Assembly: GCF_030161895.1 (NCBI RefSeq)
Contig: NZ_BSVB01000001.1
Location: 558,001 to 622,000 of the forward strand
DNA from: Pseudolysinimonas kribbensis
Lineage (GTDB): Bacteria; Actinomycetota; Actinomycetes; Actinomycetales; Microbacteriaceae
Direction: 5' to 3'
Length of the DNA stretch: 64,000 bases
The notes under the pieces are model-generated. The model was not told where the DNA came from and made no database searches. It worked only from the letters and a program-made list of their open reading frames with translations. Position numbers and translations under genes: made by a program. This document shows, piece by piece, positions 58,090 to 64,000 of this stretch (its first letter is position 1; each line of letters opens with the position of its first letter).

Positions 58090-59705
58090 TGCCGACGTAG
58101 AGCAGCCGTCGCTCCTCGTCGATCGCGGCGAGGCCGTTCGCGTGGCTGATCGGCAGCAGCCCCTCGCTCAGTCCGACCAGGTGTACGGAGTCCCACTCGA
58201 GGCCCTTCGAGCCGTGCAGGGTCGAGAGGGTGACGGCGGCGATCGTCGGCTCGTGCTGCGCCGCCTGCCGATGCTGCAGCTCCTGCGCGAACTGCGCGAG
58301 CGTGGCGCCGTCGGCGGCCTGGTCGGCGAGCTCCACGATCGCGTTGAGGGCCTCCCATTTCTCCTGGGTCGCACCCCGCCCTCGGGCCGCTGGGAGGTCC
58401 AGCCGAGGTCGCGCACGACGTCGCTCACCGACTGGAACAGCGGCACGGCGGGGGCCTTCGTGTCGCGGGCCAGCTGCGCGAGCGCCACGATGGCGAGCTT
58501 GACGTCGGGCAGGTCGAAGAACTTGACGGCGCCCTGCTGGCGGGCGCCGACGCCGGCGTCGGCGAGCGCGGCCTGGAACAGCGCCGCCTGCGCGTTGACC
58601 CGGTACAGCACCGCGATGCGCTCGGGGCGCGTGCCGCCCGCGATCTCGGCGGCGATCGCGGCCGCGACCGCGCGCGCCTCCTCCCCGTCGGTGTCGTACG
58701 CGGTCGAGTTGCCGAAATCGGCCAGTGCGCCCGGGCGCGCACTGGCCGGTTTTGGCAACTGGGTCGCGGGGATGAGCTCCAGCGCGCCCGGACGGCCGCG
58801 CATCAAGCGGTTCGCGAGCGAGAGGATCGGCGGCGCCGAGCGGTAGTTGCGCTCGAGCCGCACGATGCGGGCGCCGTCCCACCGCGAGGCGAATTGCAGC
58901 AGGTACTCGCTCGTCGCGCCCGTGAACGAGTAGATCGTCTGGTTCGCGTCGCCGACCACGCACAGCTCCCGCCGGGTGCCGAGCCACTGCTCGAGCAGCT
59001 GCTGCTGCAGCGGCGACACGTCTTGATACTCGTCGACGACGAACACGCGGTACTGCTCGCGCACCTGCTCGGCGATCCACGGCTCCGACTCGAGCATCCC
59101 GGCGGTGGCGAGCAGCACGTCCTCGAAGTCGATCCGGCGTCCCTCGTCCTTGAGGCGCTCGTAGCGCTCGTGCAGGGCCGTCATCCGGTCCGCGGGAAGG
59201 GTGGCCGGCAGCGAGCGCGACTCGGCGGCGCGCGCGTAGGCCTCCAACGGCATCCGGGAGACCTTGCGCCACTCGATCTCCGCGGCCGCGTCGCGCAGGG
59301 CGGCGGTGTCGACCCGCAGTCGCAACTGCTCCGCGGCCTGCCCGAGCACCCGGCCCTTCGACTCCAGGATGCGCGGCAGCTGCCCGCCCACCGCCTGCGG
59401 CCAGAAGTGCGAGAGCTGCGCGAGCGCGGCCGAATGGAAGGTCCGCGCGTTCACCGCTCCCGCTCCGAGCTGGCGCAGCCGGGTGCGCAGCTCCCCGCGG
59501 CGCGCGTGGTGAAGGTCAGCGCCATGACGCGCGCGGGGTCGTAGGCGCCGGACTCGACGCCGTGTGCGATGCGGTGCGTGAGCGCCCTGGTCTTGCCCGT
59601 GCCGGCGCCCGCGAGGATGCAGACCGGCCCCAGCAGCGTCTCCGCGGCCGCTCGCTGCTCGTCGTCGAGGCCGGCGAGCGCGCTGGAGCCGAAAGCAGCT
59701 ACCAC
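57956..59705 (-). CDS. UvrD2-like superfamily I DNA helicase
   Basis: About 583 residues from GTG 59703-59705. Motifs: Walker A GAGTGKT near residue 35, Ia [76 protein letters not shown]. It unwinds DNA 3' to 5' in repair. It ends shortly after motif VI, lacking the HRDC domain of mycobacterial UvrD2. Two one-base losses, at C4 59493-59496 and C4 58374-58377 (G on coding strand), break the frame. Overlaps NudC by seven bases. Confidence 0.9.
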
Positions 59706-60647
59706 TCGACGCCGTCGTCGATCGGGCCGCCGTACCAGTCCTCGAGGATCGCGCGTGCGATCGAGGTGCGTCCGGGCAGGCCGATCTCACCGAGCGAGGC
59801 GGTGAGCTCGTCGCGGGTGAACCAGCGCAACTCGAGGATCTCCTCGCCGTCGGCCTGTGGCTCCGGGCTCTCCCCGGGCGCGAGCCGGGCGCGGAAGCCG
59901 ACCATGAGCGACGCCGGGAACGGCCACGGCTGGCTGCCGAGATACACCGGGTCGACGACGCGCAGGCCCGACTCCTCGTGCACCTCGCGGATCACCGCGG
60001 CCTCCAGTGACTCCCCGGTTCGACGAACCCCGCGAGCACCGAGAAGCGGTTCGACTTCCACATCGCATTCGAGCCGAGCAGGATCCGGTCGTCGTGATCG
60101 GTGATGCCCATGATGACGGCGGCGTCCGTGCGCGGGAAGATCTCGGTGCCCGTCTCGACATCGCGCCGGGTCCAGCCGCCCGCATCCGGGATGCTGGCGT
60201 TGCCGGTGCGCGGTGAGAAGCCGTAGGAGCGGTGCCAGTTCGCCAGGCCGAGCGCCTCGGTGAACAGCCCGGCATCGCGATCGGAGAGACGGGCTCCGAG
60301 CTCGCGCAGGTTGCCCCAGTGGCGCTGGTCGCCGGGGTCCTCGACCGCGTCCTCGTCGAGCACCACCGCCAGCACCGGCGCCCCGGCCGGAAGGCCGGGC
60401 GAGTCGTCGACCGCGCGCCCGAGGTAGAGCGCGAGGGCATGCGGCGGCACCTCGGTGCCCGGCAGGAGCGCGATCTCGGCCGGTCCGGCGAGCAGGGCCT
60501 CCCCGAGCGGAGCACGATGGCGCGCGCTTCCGGTTCGGCCAGCAGCGCCTCCACCCCGAACGTGCGCGAGAGGTGGTCACGGTCGATCGTGGCGCGGGAC
60601 AGCGGCAGGTGCGCTGCGAACGACGACGGCTCGGATGCAGGGGGCAC
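59699..60647 (-). CDS. nudC: NudC-like NUDIX hydrolase (NAD+/NADH diphosphatase)
   Basis: About 316 residues from GTG 60645-60647. The NUDIX box [18 protein letters not shown] and the NudC-specific [11 protein letters not shown] are present. It cleaves NADH or NAD caps on RNA to NMN and AMP. The region that normally holds a four-cysteine zinc ribbon ([20 protein letters not shown]) has no cysteine. Two one-base losses: C4 60501-60504 and C4 60013-60016 (G on the coding strand); restoring them joins [18 protein letters not shown] and [12 protein letters not shown]. Coupled with the helicase gene. Confidence 0.88.
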
Positions 60648-60717
60648 GACACTCCGGACTCTCGAGCTGGGGCGTGGCGTCCGCCGGTCGGGCGAGGACC
60701 GGACCTACCCTGACCCC

Positions 60718-61713
60718 ATGGCCAGATCCGCTCTCACTCTAGCCGCGCTGGCGACCTCGGCCGTGGCCGGTCTCGACGTCGTCGGCGTGCAGGGATTCGG
60801 CTCGAGCGGAGGCGGCGACTTCGACGCCGCCCTGCTCACCGGGCGCGACGGGCGGCACTGGATCGTGCGCGTGCCGCGCAGCGAGCGTGCCGAGGCGGAG
60901 CAGTCGGCGGACCTGGTGGCGCTGCGCGCTCTGAGCACCGGCGTGCGTGCGCGGCTGCCGTTCTCGGTGTCGAGCTTCGCCGGCCAGGCACCCGTCGCGG
61001 GTACCCGGGCCGTGGTGTCGGAGTTCGTCTACGGCACGAAGGTGCCGCTCGCGTCGCTCGACGCGGAACTGGGGGCGTCGATCGGTCGCGCGATCGGCGC
61101 GATCCACGCTCTGCCGACGAGCGTCGTGACGGATGCCGGCCTCCCCGTGCACTCCGCGGCCGACGGTCATCGCGCGGCCCTCGCTCTCATCGATCGTGCC
61201 GGGGCGACCGGCCTCGTGCCGGCGGCTCTCCTGCAGCGCTGGCGCGAGGCGGGCACCGACGCCGGCCTCTGGCAGTACACGCCCGTCGTGATCAACGGAT
61301 CGCTCGCCTCGGACGCGTTCCTCTCGGCCGAGGGCGCCGTGACCGGCGTGATCGACTGGCACGGCCTGCGCGTGGGAGATCCGGCCCTCGACCTGCAATG
61401 GCTCGTCGGGGCCGCCGAGGACACGGTGGATGCGGCGTTCGACGCCTACGCGGCCGCGCGCGGTCCGCTGGACCTCCGGCTCCGGCAGCGCGCGGCGCTG
61501 GTCGCGGAGCTCGAGGTCGCGCGCTGGCTGCTGCACGGCACCGAGGTGCGGGCGACCGACATCGTCGACGACGCGGTCGAGATGATGTCGCGCCTCGTCG
61601 ACGACGTGCACGCCGACGCCTCCCACCCGATCAGCCCGGACACCGCGCCGATCCTGGGCCTCGACGAGGTGCGCGAGCTTCTCGACCGCACCGAGAACCG
61701 CCGCGTCGGCTGA
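60718..61713 (+). CDS. Aminoglycoside/macrolide phosphotransferase-like protein with altered catalytic loop
   Basis: 331 residues from ATG 60718. The fold is that of the APH/macrolide 2'-phosphotransferase group: an N-lobe with HWIVRVPRS (Lys-equivalent lost or moved), a helical C-lobe and GVIDWHGLRVGDPALDLQWL, which carries the metal-binding Asp. The usual catalytic loop HGDLxxxN reads INGSLASDAF, replacing His and the catalytic Asp. It may therefore be a pseudokinase or use another base. Resistance function is unlikely. Divergent from nudC. Confidence 0.75.
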   Translation: MARSALTLAALATSAVAGLDVVGVQGFGSSGGGDFDAALLTGRDGRHWIVRVPRSERAEAEQSADLVALRALSTGVRARLPFSVSSFAGQAPVAGTRAVVSEFVYGTKVPLASLDAELGASIGRAIGAIHALPTSVVTDAGLPVHSAADGHRAALALIDRAGATGLVPAALLQRWREAGTDAGLWQYTPVVINGSLASDAFLSAEGAVTGVIDWHGLRVGDPALDLQWLVGAAEDTVDAAFDAYAAARGPLDLRLRQRAALVAELEVARWLLHGTEVRATDIVDDAVEMMSRLVDDVHADASHPISPDTAPILGLDEVRELLDRTENRRVG

Positions 61714-61735
61714 TCCCGCGCGCGTCGTCCGCGGC

Positions 61736-62161
61736 CTACGCCGGCGTCGGGGTGCCCGTCAGGCGACGGCGCACGATGCCGCCGCGCACCGAGAGCCAGA
61801 TCGTCAGCGCGAACACGATGAACGCGAGCGGGACGTGCACGGCGACGAGACCGCGCGCCTGCTCGATCGCCTGGCCCATCCCGACCTGCACGACCAGCAG
61901 CACCGCGAGCACGATGGCTCCCCACATGAGGCTCTTCGCCGAGGCGCGCAGCGCGACGATCGCGACGATCGCCGTGACGACGGCGAGCAGGATCGCGATG
62001 TAGGCGACGATCGCGTGCACCGTGACCCACGGCTTGCCCGCCTCGCGCAGCGACATGAACAGCCCCGCGCTGATCGCCTGCAGGAAGATCGCGAGCGTCG
62101 TCAGCCCCGCGAGCATGTTGAAGACCCGGATGCCGGCCGGAGCCGTCTGAGTGTCAGCCAT
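61736..62161 (-). CDS. Four-helix membrane protein, DUF6220-like
   Basis: 141 residues from ATG 62159-62161. Four membrane helices with two conserved-looking histidines (TVHAIVAYIA in helix 2, AVHVPLAFIV in helix 4) and Gln/Arg in the loops, the arrangement of small cytochrome b561-like or DUF6220 proteins. Function unknown; the histidines might bind heme. Lies between the phosphotransferase (converging) and the MFS gene on the same strand. Confidence 0.65.
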   Translation of the reverse strand: MADTQTAPAGIRVFNMLAGLTTLAIFLQAISAGLFMSLREAGKPWVTVHAIVAYIAILLAVVTAIVAIVALRASAKSLMWGAIVLAVLLVVQVGMGQAIEQARGLVAVHVPLAFIVFALTIWLSVRGGIVRRRLTGTPTPA

Positions 62162-62218
62162 GCCCCGACGCTATCCCGCACGGGAGCACGCCGCATACTC
62201 CCGCGGGATGCTCCGGGG

Positions 62219-63565
62219 TCAGTGCTCGACGATGACCTGACCGCGCGAGACGATCCGCACGAGGCGCCGCGGATTGCGCACATTGACCCGGATCGACAGC
62301 TGGTGCCGCCGGGCGAGGATGATCGCGACGACGATCCCCGCGGCGGCGGGGACGAGCCCGGCCACCGCGAACGCGACCTGCGCGCCGAGGAGCTCCGCGA
62401 TCCATCCCATGAGCGTCCCGCCGATCGCCTGACCGCCCGTTCCGATCATGATCCAGAACGACATCACGCGGCCGCGGATCGACAGGTTCGTCGAGAGCTG
62501 GGTCAGCGACTCGCCGGCGGTCATGAACAGGATGCGGCAGATGCCGATGCCGACCAGCAGCGGCAGGAACAGCACGTACCAGGGCGCGCTGCCGGCGCTC
62601 GCTGTGACGACGCCGTAGAGCACGATGAGCGGGATGATGGTGCGCAGCCGCAGCGACTTGCGGCGGGCCGAGAGCAGGGCGCCGCTGAGCGCGCCGACCG
62701 CGGCGAGCGAGGTGTACAGGCCGTAGCCCGCGGACCCGGTGTGCCAGACGTGGTCCGCGGATGCCGTGAACAGCACCGGGAGGTTCATGCCGAACGTCGC
62801 GACGAACACGACGAGCACCATCGGCCAGACGATCGTGGGCTTGCTGCGGATGTAGCGCACGGCCTCCCGGATCTGCCCGCGCTCGCGCGGTCGCGGGGTC
62901 GCGATCGTGAGGTCACGGGTGCGCATCCGGAACAGCGCCGCGATCGGCACGGTGGCGGTGACGGCGCAGATCGCGATCGACCATCCGGAGCCGACCGCCG
63001 CGATGAGCACGCCGCTGATCGCGGGGCCGAGGAATCCGCCGAGGTGGAAGATCGAGGCGTTCATGCTGATCGCCTGCGGCAGCCGGTGGGTGCCGACCAG
63101 CTCGCTCACGAACGCCGAGCGGGACGGGCCGTCGATCGTCATCGCGATGCCCACGATGAGGGCGCCGAGGTAGACCTCCCAGACCTGCACGGCGTCCGTG
63201 AGCACGAGGGCCGCGAGGGTGCCGTTGACCACCACCGAGACGCCCATCGTGACCTTGAGCACATGCCGGCGCGGCAGCCGGTCGGCCAGCACGCCCGCCC
63301 AGGGACCCAGCAGCAGCGCGGGCGCGAACTGGATCGTCACGGTGAGGCCGACGAGGCCGACGTTGTGGGTCAGCTGCAGCACCAGCCAGTCCATGGCGAT
63401 GCGATTCATCCAGCCGCCGGTGTTCGCGAAGAACTGGCCGATGAGATACAGCCGGTAGTTGCGCTCGCGAAGCGCGCTGAACGTGTCGCGGAACGAGCGC
63501 GGCCCCGACTGCACGGGGATCGGTGCGGTGACGGTGGCGGGATCGACGCCGGGCACCGTGCTCAT
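62219..63565 (-). CDS. MFS exporter (EntS/DHA3-like)
   Basis: 448 residues from ATG 63563-63565. Twelve helices; MFS motif A is LGPWAGVLADRLPRR between helices 2 and 3 and DGPSRSAFVSELV follows. RNYRLYLIGQFFANTGGWM at the start is typical of the DHA3/EntS branch that exports drugs or siderophores. Diverges from a LysR-type gene with an 86-base shared promoter region. Confidence 0.88.
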   Translation of the reverse strand: MSTVPGVDPATVTAPIPVQSGPRSFRDTFSALRERNYRLYLIGQFFANTGGWMNRIAMDWLVLQLTHNVGLVGLTVTIQFAPALLLGPWAGVLADRLPRRHVLKVTMGVSVVVNGTLAALVLTDAVQVWEVYLGALIVGIAMTIDGPSRSAFVSELVGTHRLPQAISMNASIFHLGGFLGPAISGVLIAAVGSGWSIAICAVTATVPIAALFRMRTRDLTIATPRPRERGQIREAVRYIRSKPTIVWPMVLVVFVATFGMNLPVLFTASADHVWHTGSAGYGLYTSLAAVGALSGALLSARRKSLRLRTIIPLIVLYGVVTASAGSAPWYVLFLPLLVGIGICRILFMTAGESLTQLSTNLSIRGRVMSFWIMIGTGGQAIGGTLMGWIAELLGAQVAFAVAGLVPAAAGIVVAIILARRHQLSIRVNVRNPRRLVRIVSRGQVIVEH

Positions 63566-63590
63566 CGCTCCAGGCTAGGCTCGCGGCATC

Positions 63591-63638
63591 CATTGGAATG
63601 CGGAATCATGGCTATAAGTCGCATTGGATTCTCGAATA
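63591..63638. promoter_or_regulatory. Direct repeat in the MFS/LysR divergent promoter
   Basis: CATTGGAATGCGGAATC (63591-63607) and CATTGGATTCTCGAATA (63622-63638) share 11 of 17 bases and are offset by 31 bases, about three DNA turns. Each contains AATTs in T-N11-A-like spacing. Probable binding sites for the LysR protein. Confidence 0.4.
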
Positions 63639-63651
63639 AGAGGTGGATGCC

Positions 63652-64000
63652 GTGTTCGATCCGGGCCTGCTGCGCACCTTCGTGGCCGTCGCGGAGACGC
63701 TGAGCTTCACCCGTGCCGGCGAGCTGCTCGAGCTCAGCCAGCCCACCGTGAGCCAGCAGGTGCGCAAGCTCGAGGTGGCGGCCGGACGTCAGCTCGTCTC
63801 GCGCGACACGCGCGCGGTCGCGCTCACCGACAACGGCGAGGCGATGCTGGGATTCGCCCGCAGCATCCTCGCGGCGCACGACGAGGCGGCGGCCTACTTC
63901 ACCGGCTCTGCGATGCGGGGACGGCTGCGGTTCGGCTCCGCGGACGACCTCGCGATGACGCTGCCGCCGATCCTGCGCGACTTCCGGCAGCTCTACCCGC
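63652..64000 (+). CDS. LysR-family regulator, N-terminal part (runs off the window)
   Basis: 116 codons visible from GTG 63652 (AAGAGG upstream). The winged HTH is complete: DPGLLRTFVAVAETLSFTRA, then QPTVSQQVRKLE. The effector domain has just begun (GRLRFGSADDLAMTLPPIL). Regulates, by position, the divergent MFS gene and itself. Confidence 0.9.
   Translation, partial: MFDPGLLRTFVAVAETLSFTRAGELLELSQPTVSQQVRKLEVAAGRQLVSRDTRAVALTDNGEAMLGFARSILAAHDEAAAYFTGSAMRGRLRFGSADDLAMTLPPILRDFRQLYP

Noticed and set aside
60718..61713. Antibiotic resistance phosphotransferase
   Set aside because: The catalytic HGD loop is replaced by NGS, and the context is housekeeping.

Overview
The window is high-GC actinobacterial DNA. 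The gene families (UPF0182, DUF3039, murI-rph-rdgB order, DUF2510 membrane protein, metalloprotease/ThiF-like/UvrD2/NudC neighbourhood), frequent GTG starts and LexA-type box point to the family Microbacteriaceae, probably near Microbacterium; the genus is an inference.

Layout. 0-3.6 kb: the 5' end of a CpaF-like ATPase gene, a 31-residue membrane protein, two tandem secreted paralogs and a Tat-exported phospholipase C-type phosphoesterase. 3.6-14.1 kb: tRNA-Leu, a DUF2510 protein, a small protein behind a textbook SOS box, two DedA proteins around a GH15 glucoamylase/trehalase-like enzyme, an operon murI-rph-rdgB-Nramp transporter, pncB, a DUF559 protein bounded by inverted repeats, and DUF3039. 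14.1-31.8 kb: an ABC-2 exporter, then a wall-polymer (teichoic-acid-like) locus: nucleotidyltransferase, Wzm/Wzt-type exporter, a glycerophosphotransferase, a fused double glycerophosphotransferase and a GT2 glycosyltransferase. This locus is interrupted at about 22.1-26.6 kb by a defence-type cargo: XRE regulator, single-chain restriction-methyltransferase and a FitAB/VapBC toxin-antitoxin pair. 31.9-40.8 kb: HtrA-like protease, two atypical secreted proteins, PLP aminotransferase, TetR regulator, HdeD-like protein, carbon-nitrogen hydrolase, lipoprotein and glycerol kinase.

40.8-49.5 kb holds the most interesting locus: an FCD-type GntR regulator, a NAD(P)-binding/DUF1932 dehydrogenase, a mandelate-racemase-like enolase-superfamily enzyme, a Tau/Ssu-type ABC importer, two different DUF6282 proteins with an amidohydrolase-like ligand set, a GalB-like PIG-L protein and an RraA-like pyruvate aldolase. 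The last two would catalyse successive steps (4-oxalomesaconate to 4-carboxy-4-hydroxy-2-oxoadipate to pyruvate plus oxaloacetate). Three promoters of this locus each carry a related palindrome of the form ATTGnnnnCAAw, so the locus looks like one regulon for import and degradation of an unidentified carboxylic acid.

49.5-64 kb: orphan sensor histidine kinase, initiator tRNA-Met with a strong terminator, UPF0182 protein, PDZ/Lon-type protease, DUF2342-type metalloprotease-like protein, ThiF/cyclodehydratase-like protein, UvrD2-like helicase, NudC-like hydrolase, a phosphotransferase with an altered catalytic loop, a 4-TM protein, and an MFS exporter divergent from a truncated LysR gene.

Quality warning: about two dozen genes are broken by one-base losses (rarely gains), nearly always inside short runs of C or G. 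Restoring the base rebuilds a normal family member each time. This looks like uncorrected sequencing error rather than biology, so those genes are annotated here as single coding regions and the suspected base run is given.
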